Shown piece after piece: positions 1-7,055 of a stretch of DNA of 15,037 nt. The position numbers were made by a program, and so were the translations under genes. The stretch is from Fibrobacter sp. (GTDB lineage: Bacteria; Fibrobacterota; Fibrobacteria; Fibrobacterales; Fibrobacteraceae). The first letter of the stretch is position 1. The number at the start of each line of letters is the position of its first letter. The stretch is from the NCBI GenBank assembly GCA_017520105.1, contig JAFWRL010000144.1, forward strand, positions 1-15,037, written 5' to 3'. Below the pieces are notes generated by a model, which was given only the letters and a program-made list of their open reading frames with translations, made no database searches and had not been told where the DNA came from.

Positions 1-19
1 AGCGGGCGCCCCCGGGGCG

Positions 20-42
20 AAAAACCGGGCCGAAAGGCCCGG
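20..42 (-). terminator. Intrinsic terminator hairpin, minus orientation
   Basis: A perfect 7-bp stem, CCGGGCC (25-31) and GGCCCGG (36-42), closes a four-base loop (GAAA on the + strand, TTTC on the - strand). Read on the minus strand it is followed by five T (24-20), the layout of an intrinsic terminator; on the + strand no T run follows. No minus-strand gene is visible between it and the MFS gene, so it either ends an unseen short transcript or serves a + strand gene lying left of the window less efficiently. Confidence 0.5.
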
Positions 43-286
43 AATGGAATGGGGTAAAGGGCAAAAAGTGGACTTTTTCAGGTTGTGAAAGCGAAAGAAA
101 ATCCATTTTTACGAAAAAGATGTATTTTTAGAGGTAGCCTTCACAAAAAAATGCAAAAAGCTCGCCCGCCATAAGAAAATTATATATATCTACTTATAAA
201 CGAGACGGGAGCAGTGGGCACGCAACTTTCGACTCATGTAAGAAAAACGTTAGTCCTTTTTGGAATATCGAGTTTTTTCGTAAACC
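43..286. other. Intergenic region without a recognisable gene
   Basis: About 245 bases rich in A and T runs, before the MFS promoter. The only open frames are very short (for example 13 and 14 codons on the minus strand), without convincing ribosome binding sites. A 7-bp inverted repeat AAAAAGT/ACTTTTT lies at 63-78. I see no tRNA or other RNA gene. Confidence 0.5.
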
Positions 287-316
287 TTGAATTTACAATT
301 CCTTGATAGCTATATT
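287..316 (+). promoter_or_regulatory. Putative promoter of the MFS transporter gene
   Basis: A -35-like TTGAAT (287-292) and a -10 TATATT (311-316) are separated by 18 bases, giving a start of transcription near 322 and a leader of about 35 bases. The -10 hexamer recurs upstream of most genes in this window. A ribosome binding site, AGAGGT (347-352), lies 6 bases before the ATG at 359. Confidence 0.45.
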
Positions 317-358
317 AGCGACTAACCCATTTGACAAAATAAAAAAAGAGGTACAAAA

Positions 359-1753
359 ATGGCAGTAGAAGACAATTACAACGTTGGACACGTCATCATG
401 ATAACCCTTTCCGCTGCCATCGGAGGGTTTCTATTCGGTTTTGACTCGTCCGTGATTAACGGTGCCAACGTGGCACTCAAGGGATATTTCAACTGCAACG
501 ACATGCAGCTCGGGCTTGCAGTTTCGCTTGCACTGATTGGCGCTGCCGTCGGGGCATACTTTGCCGGCCGCCTAGCTGATAAATTTGGACGAGTGCGATG
601 CATGATTGCGGCATCCGTCCTCTTTTTCATAAGTGCTATCGGGTCTGGCCTTCCCTTCACCATCTACGATTTCATCGCATGGCGCGTGATTGGCGGTGTG
701 GGTATCGGTGTGGCATCCATCATCGCCCCGATTTACATTGCCGAAACATCCCCGGCACATTTGCGCGGGCGACTCGGTTCCATGCAGCAGTTCGCCATCG
801 TTATCGGCATTTTCGTGGCTTTACTTTCGAACTACATCATCGTTCGCATCTCAGGTTCCGCAAGCAATATGATTATGGGGATCCACTCGTGGAAAGTGAT
901 GTTCTGGGTCGAAGCTATCCCGGCCCTCATTTACGGCATTGCCGCTTGGCAGCTTCCGGAATCTCCACGTTACCTTGTCAGCAAGGGCCGCATGAAAGAA
1001 GCCGAGAAAGTCCTTTCGCTTATCGCTAGCGTCGGCATCAAGGAAAAAGCCATCGAAATCCAAGAATCCTTCAAGAGCGACAAGCCAGCAAAACTTTCGG
1101 ACCTCTTGGAAACCATCGCAGGCAAAAAGCGCATCGCACCGATTGTCTGGGCGGGTCTCGGTCTCGCCATTCTCCAGCAGCTTGTAGGTATCAACGTTAT
1201 CTTCTATTACGGTTCCATGCTTTGGCAGAGTGTGGGCTTTGGCGAAAGCGACGCATTCCTCACAAGCGTGATTTCCAGCGCTATCAACTTGACCATGACT
1301 ATCGCCGCGATTCTCCTCATCGACAAGATTGGACGTAAGCCGCTTTTGCTCATCGGTTCTGCGGGTATGGCTGTCACGCTCGGCACTCTCGCCTGCTGTT
1401 TCCTCTTCGGTTCTGACGCAAGCGGCAACCTCGTGGGCTCCAGCGGCATCTTCGCCCTCCTCGCGGCAAACTTCTACGTGGCATTCTTCGCTGCAACATG
1501 GGGTCCGGTGATGTGGGTGATGCTCGGCGAAATGTTCAACAACCGCATCCGTGCGGTCGCCATCTCCATTTGCGGCCTTGCCCAGTGGGGTGCAAACTTC
1601 TTGGTCAGTTGGTCGTTCCCCGTTCTCGTCGGCGAACACGGCATCGGCATCGGCCCGACTTACTTGATTTACACGGCTTTCGCCGCCATAAGCTTTGTAT
1701 TCGTCGCCAAGCTGGTGAACGAAACCAAGGGCAAAAAGCTCGAAGCCATGTAA
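359..1753 (+). CDS. MFS sugar:proton symporter, XylE/GalP type
   Basis: 464-residue inner-membrane transporter of the sugar porter family, expected to have 12 membrane segments and to import a hexose or pentose with a proton. Family signatures are all present: GRLADKFGR (70-78), PESPR (200-204), QQLVGIN (273-279), DKIGRK (322-327), GPVMW...E.F (382-393) and NETKGKKLE (454-462, where the family usually has PETKG). Residues that contact sugar in E. coli XylE appear conserved: Q144, Q273, Q274, N279, W386 and W410. The proton-coupling pair would be D29 in FGFDSSVING and R109 in WRVIGG. Length is normal for the family. It has its own promoter and terminator and stands alone. Substrate cannot be read from sequence; glucose is likely in a Fibrobacter, which by general knowledge does not grow on pentoses. 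Confidence 0.93.
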   Translation: MAVEDNYNVGHVIMITLSAAIGGFLFGFDSSVINGANVALKGYFNCNDMQLGLAVSLALIGAAVGAYFAGRLADKFGRVRCMIAASVLFFISAIGSGLPFTIYDFIAWRVIGGVGIGVASIIAPIYIAETSPAHLRGRLGSMQQFAIVIGIFVALLSNYIIVRISGSASNMIMGIHSWKVMFWVEAIPALIYGIAAWQLPESPRYLVSKGRMKEAEKVLSLIASVGIKEKAIEIQESFKSDKPAKLSDLLETIAGKKRIAPIVWAGLGLAILQQLVGINVIFYYGSMLWQSVGFGESDAFLTSVISSAINLTMTIAAILLIDKIGRKPLLLIGSAGMAVTLGTLACCFLFGSDASGNLVGSSGIFALLAANFYVAFFAATWGPVMWVMLGEMFNNRIRAVAISICGLAQWGANFLVSWSFPVLVGEHGIGIGPTYLIYTAFAAISFVFVAKLVNETKGKKLEAM

Positions 1754-1783
1754 CTTTAAGTTCGCAGAGTTCTTTTACAAACA

Positions 1784-1814
1784 AAATCTCGGAGAAAATC
1801 CTCCGGGATTTTTT
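1784..1814 (+). terminator. Rho-independent terminator of the MFS gene
   Basis: An 11-bp stem, AAATCTCGGAG (1784-1794) with CTCCGGGATTT (1801-1811), contains one G-T pair, has a 6-base loop and runs into T residues up to 1814. It starts 30 bases after the stop codon. Confidence 0.85.
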
Positions 1815-2068
1815 GCATGTCTAAAATTGTATATTCCTAACATGCGCCTCATTTAGCTTTCTTTATTACTGCTTGTCAGAATAACAAATTCCAAATTCGA
1901 TTTTGGATGGTCCGCAAGATTTGATTTTTCATTAATAGAATTCGATGTCGCAAAATACTACAAAGTCGATTGGAAAATCAGTCTTTCCATTTTTATCACT
2001 AAATCATTGCTGTACTTTACCGCCAAAGAATAATCTCAATGCACCAAGCTCACTTCGCTCTGAGGCAA
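1815..2068. other. AT-rich intergenic region, no gene seen
   Basis: About 250 bases between the MFS terminator and the 7-nt repeat array. I find no ORF with a ribosome binding site and no RNA gene. A stretch near 2050-2066 reads CTTCGCTCTGAGG, which resembles the arms of dispersed intergenic repeats seen elsewhere in the window (11526-11555), but the match is short. Confidence 0.4.
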
Positions 2069-2148
2069 ATGAAGGATGAAAAATGAAAAATGAAGAATGA
2101 AGAGTGAATTTACCATTTTTCATTTTTAACTTTTAATTTTTCATTCAT
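2069..2148. repeat. 7-nt periodic foldback repeat (ATGAAAA type)
   Basis: The left arm (2069-2108) is six units of about 7 bases: ATGAAGG, ATGAAAA twice, ATGAAGA twice and a partial GTGAA. The right arm (2114-2148) carries the complementary pattern with the same period: CATTTTT twice, AACTTTT, AATTTTT, CATTCAT. A 14-base segment (2079-2092) is exactly complementary to 2114-2127, so the arms can fold back over a short loop. It lies between a terminated gene and the promoter region of the deacetylase. Function is unknown; arrays of this kind occur in intergenic DNA of several bacterial phyla. Confidence 0.8.
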
Positions 2149-2188
2149 AACCACTAACTATTACATTACCCTCACACCCCCACTATTC

Positions 2189-2196
2189 TATATTAT
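2189..2196 (+). promoter_or_regulatory. Putative -10 element of the deacetylase gene
   Basis: TATATT at 2189-2194, overlapping TATTAT at 2191-2196, sits 31 bases before the chosen ATG at 2226. No good -35 box is visible 16-18 bases upstream, so this rests on the -10 hexamer and its recurrence in the window. Confidence 0.35.
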
Positions 2197-2225
2197 CTTT
2201 ATAAAAAAGTTGTTTGGACGTGGAT

Positions 2226-3560
2226 ATGAACAACAAATTATTTTCAAATATAAAAGCCGTTACGGCATGCACATTCGCCTTCGGGCTCACAGGATTCAGC
2301 ATGGCAGCACCTATCAAAACTATCCCCTGGAACGGCCATGTCGGTGCCGTGAGTTTCACCTTTGACGATGCGCTTGAAAACCAGGTGCAAAACTTAAAGC
2401 CCGTTCTCGACGGGTTACCGGATGTCCACGTCACGTTCTTCTTGACGGACATGGGGAACGGACTCAAGCAGAACGCAGCCGGGTTTGCAGCCCTCGCCAA
2501 AGCAGGGCACGAAATTGGGAACCATGCCAAGAATCACGGCCACCTGAGCGGCATCACGAACAACGAAGAACTGAACGAAGAAATTGTCAAGTTTGCAGAC
2601 AACATTGAAAAAATACTCGACGACGAAGGCGTAAGCACAAATGTCATATCGTTTGCGACACCGTTCTGCGAAAACAACGACCAAGTCAAAAGCGTCATCG
2701 ACACGCGGCATTTCATCAACCGCGACTGCGGATGGCACGGTCGAAACGAATGGGACACCGAACCGGATTGGCTTGCGCTCAAGGCAAAAATCTGGACGCG
2801 TTCGGGAGCCACGGTCCCCGAAATGCTTACGGCAATGGACACGGCCGCGTTCATCGGCAACTTCGCAGGCGCCGAGCCGTGGGAAGTCCAAATCAAGGGC
2901 GGCACTTGGCTTGTAGTATTGAACCACGGCGTAACCGACGACAAAGGCGACGACTACGCCATTGACCCTGCCGACATCAAGAAAATTTTCGAGCGAGCCA
3001 TCGAAGACAAGCTCTGGGTAGCACCCTTCGGCACCATCGGCGCCTACTACCGCGCCCATTTTATCGTCGATGCAGCGACCTCGACCGCCACCGATAACGG
3101 CTTCACCGTGAGCTGGAAAATCCCGAACGAGCACATGCCCAAAAGCATTCCGCTCCGTGTGAACATCGACACCAAAAGCGTCGGCGAAAACGTTGTCGTC
3201 GAACAGGACGGACAAAAGATTACCCCCGAAAGCGACGGCTCCTACATCATCGAATTCATGTCGAAAACTCTCAAGGTGCGTAAAGCAGGCGCAGGCGATT
3301 CTACAACGCATCCCCAAGACACAACTGCAATCCCCCCAACAGACTCAACGAAGGACACCTCAACGGCCCTCCCGAAAATTCAATTGGGCAACGTGCAGAA
3401 CAGCACAGTCTATACAAAGTTCACGCTGTTCGACCTGAACGGGAACCGCCTCGGAACCGTAAGCGATTTTGCCGTTCCGGCAAACTACCCCAAGGGCACG
3501 TACATCATCCGCGCCGAAGCCAAAGGCCAAGCAGCCATTACAAAGAAAGTTTCGCGATAA
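2226..3560 (+). CDS. Secreted polysaccharide deacetylase (CE4, NodB domain)
   Basis: 444 residues from the ATG at 2226, chosen because it directly begins a signal peptide (MNNKLFSNIK, hydrophobic core, then SMA-AP near residue 28); a TTG at 2214 would add four residues. The NodB catalytic domain spans about 38-300. Motif 1 is FTFDDA (D47, D48); motif 2 is HAKNH (H100, H104), giving the Asp-His-His metal site. Motif 3-like FATPF is at 143-147, RDCGWH at 166-171, and motif 5-like VVLNHG carries H234. It should remove N- or O-acetyl groups from a polysaccharide outside the inner membrane; hemicellulose, chitin or peptidoglycan all remain possible. A Ser/Thr/Pro linker (about 345-380) leads to a C-terminal module of about 60 residues with FDLNGNRLG and GTYIIR, resembling secretion/sorting modules. 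The PstS-like gene follows after 18 bases. Confidence 0.88.
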   Translation: MNNKLFSNIKAVTACTFAFGLTGFSMAAPIKTIPWNGHVGAVSFTFDDALENQVQNLKPVLDGLPDVHVTFFLTDMGNGLKQNAAGFAALAKAGHEIGNHAKNHGHLSGITNNEELNEEIVKFADNIEKILDDEGVSTNVISFATPFCENNDQVKSVIDTRHFINRDCGWHGRNEWDTEPDWLALKAKIWTRSGATVPEMLTAMDTAAFIGNFAGAEPWEVQIKGGTWLVVLNHGVTDDKGDDYAIDPADIKKIFERAIEDKLWVAPFGTIGAYYRAHFIVDAATSTATDNGFTVSWKIPNEHMPKSIPLRVNIDTKSVGENVVVEQDGQKITPESDGSYIIEFMSKTLKVRKAGAGDSTTHPQDTTAIPPTDSTKDTSTALPKIQLGNVQNSTVYTKFTLFDLNGNRLGTVSDFAVPANYPKGTYIIRAEAKGQAAITKKVSR

Positions 3561-3564
3561 TTTT

Positions 3565-3570
3565 TATATT
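3565..3570 (+). promoter_or_regulatory. TATATT hexamer just before the PstS-like gene
   Basis: TATATT lies 8 bases upstream of the ATG at 3579 and just after the deacetylase stop. If it works as a -10 box, transcription would start almost at the start codon. A GGGG run (3573-3576) could instead act as a ribosome binding site on a readthrough transcript from the deacetylase gene, so this site is uncertain. Confidence 0.25.
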
Positions 3571-3578
3571 TTGGGGCC

Positions 3579-4433
3579 ATGAACAAAGAAAATTTATTAG
3601 TAGTCCCCACAATAAAGTTCGTTCCCTTTCGCAAAGACAACATTCTCCGTAAATTCGAGACTTCATTTCGAATAACAGATGACGAACTGAAAATCAGCGC
3701 CGCATCCGCATTTTACCCAGCAATGGCTGGGATTTGCCAAAACATATTTGAACCGCATTGTTTTACCGAAAGAAAAAGCCTAGACAAGACCTCCAATAGC
3801 AAAGGATTTTCGGATTTGGCGGAAGGCCGAATTGACATGTACATATCACTGGCCAGCAAAAAGAATTTAGAACAAGTCCAGAAAAAAGTCAAGCGGCTGC
3901 AGTGCGTACCCATTTTTCAAGACCCCCTAGCCATTCTAGTAAACAAGAACAATCCTATAAAAGGACTTAATTTATCGCAACTCAAGAATATCTACTTAGG
4001 GAAAATCCAGAATTGGCAAGAAGTCGGAGGCGAAGACCAAGCCATCCATAACTACCAGCTAACTGCAGAAAAAAACGTTAGCCGCAATGCGTTTAACCTC
4101 GGCATTACGGAAAGAGAACCGGCAAATTTACCACAAAGCGATATCGAAGCAATGCCGGATCTCGTTAACGTTGTCGGAGACGATTCCAACAGCATCGGAA
4201 ACATTTTCTGGTCGTATTACGCCCGAATGTACGCTTCCGTCCAGACGCGCTGCATCACCATTGACGGAGCCCCGCCCACTTCAAAAGACTATCCTCTGCG
4301 TTTCGATATCTGCATGTACTACGATGCGGACAACCCCAAAACGCAATTGCACCAGCTAGTCGAATATTTCGTTTCAGAAGAAGGCAAAAAGCTAATAGAA
4401 TTCGCTTATCAAAGCGAACGGCAAGTTCTTTAA
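3579..4433 (+). CDS. PstS-like periplasmic-binding-protein fold, no signal peptide
   Basis: 284 residues related to the PstS-type substrate-binding family. The recognisable stretches are AASAFYPAMAG (first lobe, where PstS has a GSTT-type loop), GFSDLAEGRIDMYIS, PIFQDPLAILVNKNNPI, LSQLKNIYLGKIQNWQEVGG (the most typical family segment) and the C-terminal LVEYFVSEEGKKLIE. Two features are odd. The N-terminus (MNKENLLVVPTIKFVPFRKD) is not a signal peptide or lipoprotein signal. The phosphate-binding R...SGT/SGS segment expected after the NW.EVGG motif is replaced by QLTAEKNVSRNAF. The protein is therefore probably not a phosphate transporter subunit and may stay in the cytoplasm as a sensor or be a decayed copy. 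No Pst permease genes are adjacent. It may be co-transcribed with the deacetylase (18-base gap). Codons look richer in A and T than those of neighbouring genes. Confidence 0.75.
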   Translation: MNKENLLVVPTIKFVPFRKDNILRKFETSFRITDDELKISAASAFYPAMAGICQNIFEPHCFTERKSLDKTSNSKGFSDLAEGRIDMYISLASKKNLEQVQKKVKRLQCVPIFQDPLAILVNKNNPIKGLNLSQLKNIYLGKIQNWQEVGGEDQAIHNYQLTAEKNVSRNAFNLGITEREPANLPQSDIEAMPDLVNVVGDDSNSIGNIFWSYYARMYASVQTRCITIDGAPPTSKDYPLRFDICMYYDADNPKTQLHQLVEYFVSEEGKKLIEFAYQSERQVL

Positions 4434-4481
4434 TCACGTTTAACTTTATAGTAAACGACAAAGCAAATTCTCAAAAAAAAT

Positions 4482-4531
4482 CCGACCTCGGCACCCCGGA
4501 ACATGTCCGGGGCAGGCTCAGGCCGGGGTGA
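4482..4531. repeat. GC-rich palindromic intergenic repeat
   Basis: Nested inverted repeats in otherwise AT-rich DNA. An outer pair, CACCCCGG (4492-4499) and CCGGGGTG (4523-4530), encloses an inner pair, CCCCGGA (4494-4500) and TCCGGGG (4506-4512), with loop ACATG. The two pairs compete, so two folds are possible. No T run follows, so it is not a standard terminator. On the minus strand it reads GTCACCCCGGCCTGAGCC, reminiscent of dispersed CACCCCGG...CCGGGGTG repeats in other genomes. Confidence 0.65.
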
Positions 4532-4593
4532 CAAAAGAGAATTGAACAATATTCATGTCGATTAATATAAAATTCTTCGACACTCAAGTACGT

Positions 4594-4625
4594 AAAAAAA
4601 ACCGGGGCTTTCGCCTCGGCTTTTT
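4594..4625. terminator. Bidirectional terminator between PstS-like and GH8 genes
   Basis: A 7-bp stem, CCGGGGC (4602-4608) with GCCTCGG (4613-4619), has one G-T pair and a TTTC loop. Eight A precede it (4594-4601) and five T follow after one C (4621-4625), so both strands get a hairpin plus a T run. It serves the GH8 gene ending at 4647 and the + strand genes ending at 4433. Confidence 0.85.
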
Positions 4626-4646
4626 GCAATTCAAATTTGACGCGGA

Positions 4647-5423
4647 TTACTTCACGTTGACGCGGCGCATGTTAGAACCGACGCGAACGATGTAAGAACC
4701 GGCCATCGGGACGCGGACATTCATGTTGTCGCTGAGAGCGATACCAGAGGAAATGACCTTGCCCATGATGTCATAGACACCGAACACGCTACCGGCCTTG
4801 ATGCCATTGATCTGGATCTGCATGCCAGCGGTTTGGACGCTGAAGCTCGGCAACAAGGAAACCTTGTAGATAGCTTGACCCGGACCCGGCGGAGTAACAG
4901 TGGTATCCTTCGGCTGAACCTTCGGTTCAATCTTGAGGCCAGTGATCTTGGTGTAATCAATCACCTGCTTAGAATCATCGAGGAATTCAACAGCCTTGAT
5001 GGAGATTTCACCGATACCACCCTTGGCGTCCTTGACTTCCCACTTGATACCCTTGATATTCTGGAGAATCTTAACACCTTCCGGAGCGTTGTTCTTGTTA
5101 ACCCAGTCGAGGATGTCAATTGCACCGTCCTTAGTACCGGTACCCTTGAAGCCGTAGTCAAGCGGAGTCATATCATAGACAACTTCCTTATAATCGGAAG
5201 AATTGTCAACATACACACCCGGTTCAGAACCGGCACCTGCATTTTCAACCTTATTCTTTTCGTTTTCGTCCGTGATGGTATTGAGGATAGCCATGCGGAT
5301 CGGGCCAGAAGTCTTAGCGGTCACGCGGATGTACTTGACACCGAGAGCCTTGAAGTCCACACCGCAGCTATTATCCTTCTTGCAATCGTCCTTCTTGAAG
5401 GAGACTGCGATACCGGCAGACGG
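4647..5423 (-). pseudogene. Detached 3' part of the GH8 gene: rest of CBM and C-terminal sorting module
   Basis: This is the same reading frame as the GH8 catalytic gene, continuing directly after its TAA codon (5426-5424). It encodes 258 further residues, counted as 483-740 of the unbroken protein. Residues to about 645 complete a beta-rich domain that I read as a CBM11/CBM30-like cellulose-binding module, for example VKYIRVTAKTSGPIR and GIKWEVKDAKGGIGEISIK. A short Thr/Pro linker (TTVTPPGPG) follows. The last 75 residues form the C-terminal module, with VYDIMGKVISSG and AGSYIVR ending in basic residues. A GTG at 5360 could in theory start translation of 237 residues, but it lies inside the domain and has no clear ribosome binding site. 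Lack of further stops and an intact codon pattern suggest the lesion is recent, an assembly error, or read through at some level. Confidence 0.8.
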
Positions 5424-6869
5424 TTACTCGAGGAGACCGGCCTTAGCCTTTTCTTCAGTCCATTCCGGTTCCGGGCCGATTTCCATGGAAGCGCGAGCAA
5501 TGATAGAACCGTCATCCAACTGGTAAAGCGGAGATGAGCCAGAGTCCGGAACCATCTTGGTACCAATGCCAAGCTTGTCGTGGTATGCACCCCAATTCCA
5601 GAGACCAGAAACACCAACAGTCGTATCACCGAATTCCAAATGCTTGCCATCACCTTCCTTGATGGACGGAGCCTTGGTCGGGTCCGGAGTGAACTTGGTA
5701 AAGCCATCCGTCTTATAGAGGTTAGGCATGTTACCCGTCACGAGGAGAAGGTAGAGCATGTTCAAAGTAGCCGGATAGTACTTTTCACCCGGGTTAGAAC
5801 CTTCACCGCAACCTTCAGCCTTGGCGCAGCTCTTTTGTTCAACAAGAACCTTATAAACCGTGGTCAGGTAAGTCTTTGCTTCTTCGGTATCGAAAGAAGA
5901 TACTGCAAGGCCAAGACCGCCGGAGAACGTAGAAGAAACAAAGTTACGGATATCGCTTTCATCCGCGATGTACTTTCCGCCAGTATAGGCATAACCAGAA
6001 TTCACGCCACTAGCAGTGCGGGTCGTCGGAATAAGCCAATCGACAACTTTCTTATTGAAAGCCTGGGCCTTCGTATCGCCATACCAGTAATAAGCCCATG
6101 CCATGCGCCACGGAGTACGGGCAGCGTCATCGTAGAAACCGATGTCGTTGGAAACAGCCGCAGACGTCTTGGTCGGCTTGTGACCGCTCCAGTCGCACCA
6201 GTCCGGAACAAGACCGGTCGTAGCATCCTGGCAAGCGCTCAATTCGGTATAGGTCTGAGAAATCACGCTAGACCAAGAACCGCCGGCAACATCCTGGAAA
6301 AGCTGGAAGTTTGCCGTAGTAGAATAGCTCGGGTTGAAAGCGTCATTCCACTGGTTACCCGGCTTAATCTTGCCGCCATTGATATCGTTAGTAGCAATCC
6401 AGCTGATAAGCGTCTTGGCGTCGTTGAGGTAAGAACCACCCCACTGCTTGGAAGCCATCACGAGAGCGAGAGCAGCGTCGAAGTCAGCGTCGGATGCAGA
6501 ACCGGAACCGCCCTGGCAACCAACACGCCAGTTCATACCGGCGCCGTTACCGCCATTGGACTTCCAAGTTCCATAGAGCTTGTCGAACACGGTCTGATCG
6601 TCCATATAGACAGAAATCAACATACCGTAAGCAATAGCTTCGGAAACGGTAGAGCAAGTTCCTTCAGGAGCATAGACCCAGCCCTGGCTGGCACTGTACC
6701 AGGCCTTCTTCCAGGATTCGTAGTGTTGTTTAATCACATCCGTATCGGCATATTCGATGATATTGCCGTGCGGATACTTCATGTTTTGCGGGAACGGGAA
6801 ACTTCCTGCATAAGTCGATACTGCAGCAACTGCAGCAACGCCAAACATGGCTTTTACCAAATTTTTCAT
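5424..6869 (-). CDS. Secreted GH8 endoglucanase, prematurely ended
   Basis: 481 residues from the ATG at 6869, preceded by AAGGA (6880-6876) at 6-base spacing. A signal peptide (MKNLVKAMFG, then a hydrophobic Ala/Val run, STYA at 18-21) directs export. The GH8 (alpha/alpha)6 barrel covers about 25-385 and should cleave internal beta-1,4 bonds of cellulose or related glucans with inversion. The proton donor is E77 in STVSEAIAYGM; the family signature region is SASDADFDAALAL with D127; the presumed base is D248 in YDDAARTPWR, by comparison with Clostridium thermocellum CelA. From about 411 a second domain begins (LEFGDTTVGVSG), and the gene stops inside it at GLLE-TAA (5426-5424). The frame continues unchanged after the stop, so the original protein had about 740 residues. 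The catalytic domain is complete, so activity on soluble substrate is plausible, but binding and surface attachment would be lost. Codon use is strongly biased, suggesting high expression. Divergent from the response regulator at 7088. Confidence 0.88.
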   Translation of the reverse strand: MKNLVKAMFGVAAVAAVSTYAGSFPFPQNMKYPHGNIIEYADTDVIKQHYESWKKAWYSASQGWVYAPEGTCSTVSEAIAYGMLISVYMDDQTVFDKLYGTWKSNGGNGAGMNWRVGCQGGSGSASDADFDAALALVMASKQWGGSYLNDAKTLISWIATNDINGGKIKPGNQWNDAFNPSYSTTANFQLFQDVAGGSWSSVISQTYTELSACQDATTGLVPDWCDWSGHKPTKTSAAVSNDIGFYDDAARTPWRMAWAYYWYGDTKAQAFNKKVVDWLIPTTRTASGVNSGYAYTGGKYIADESDIRNFVSSTFSGGLGLAVSSFDTEEAKTYLTTVYKVLVEQKSCAKAEGCGEGSNPGEKYYPATLNMLYLLLVTGNMPNLYKTDGFTKFTPDPTKAPSIKEGDGKHLEFGDTTVGVSGLWNWGAYHDKLGIGTKMVPDSGSSPLYQLDDGSIIARASMEIGPEPEWTEEKAKAGLLE

Positions 6870-6904
6870 ATGAATTCCTTTTTTAAAAAAGATTTCACCC
6901 ATCC

Positions 6905-6910
6905 AATATA
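6905..6910 (-). promoter_or_regulatory. Putative -10 element of the GH8 gene
   Basis: The minus strand reads TATATT (6910-6905), 35 bases before the GH8 ATG. No convincing -35 box is seen 16-18 bases upstream; a TTGATT (6941-6936) is about 25 bases away, too far for a standard spacer. The 218-base divergent spacer to the regulator gene may hold control sites I cannot name. Confidence 0.35.
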
Positions 6911-7055
6911 AAAGATAGTTTGATACACCTGAAAAAATCAAGGCTAGTTTTGTAAAACTCTTGATAAAATGCGTAAAATCACACTCTTAAGCATCCATCA
7001 AAAAGAAAGTTACATTTTTCTTACGTTAAAACATTAAAAATATATAGATTTAGGG

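Noticed and set aside
1..57. C-terminal end of a + strand gene open at the left edge (stop at 55-57)
   Set aside because: The frame runs through the GC-rich hairpin and reads as a low-complexity basic peptide; it looks like non-coding terminator DNA.
63..78. AAAAAGT/ACTTTTT hairpin as a terminator
   Set aside because: Only two bases in the loop and almost no GC pairs, so it is unlikely to be stable.
331..336. Perfect TTGACA as a -35 box for the MFS gene
   Set aside because: A -10 box 17 bases on would fall on the start codon; TTGAAT/TATATT further upstream fits better.
851..1639. 262-codon minus-strand frame within the MFS gene
   Set aside because: Charged, His/Glu-rich translation that mirrors membrane segments; not a gene.
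2415..3317. 300-codon minus-strand frame inside the deacetylase gene
   Set aside because: Shadow of the CE4 gene; no ribosome binding site, composition typical of a complementary frame.
5424..5426. TAA in GH8 as a recoded sense codon
   Set aside because: TAA is used as an ordinary stop in most other genes here, and no recoding signal is visible; mutation or sequence error is more likely.
5580..6911. Long open frame (443 codons) on the + strand opposite the GH8 gene
   Set aside because: It is antisense to a clear catalytic domain, has no recognisable motifs, and results from the strong codon bias of the GH8 gene.
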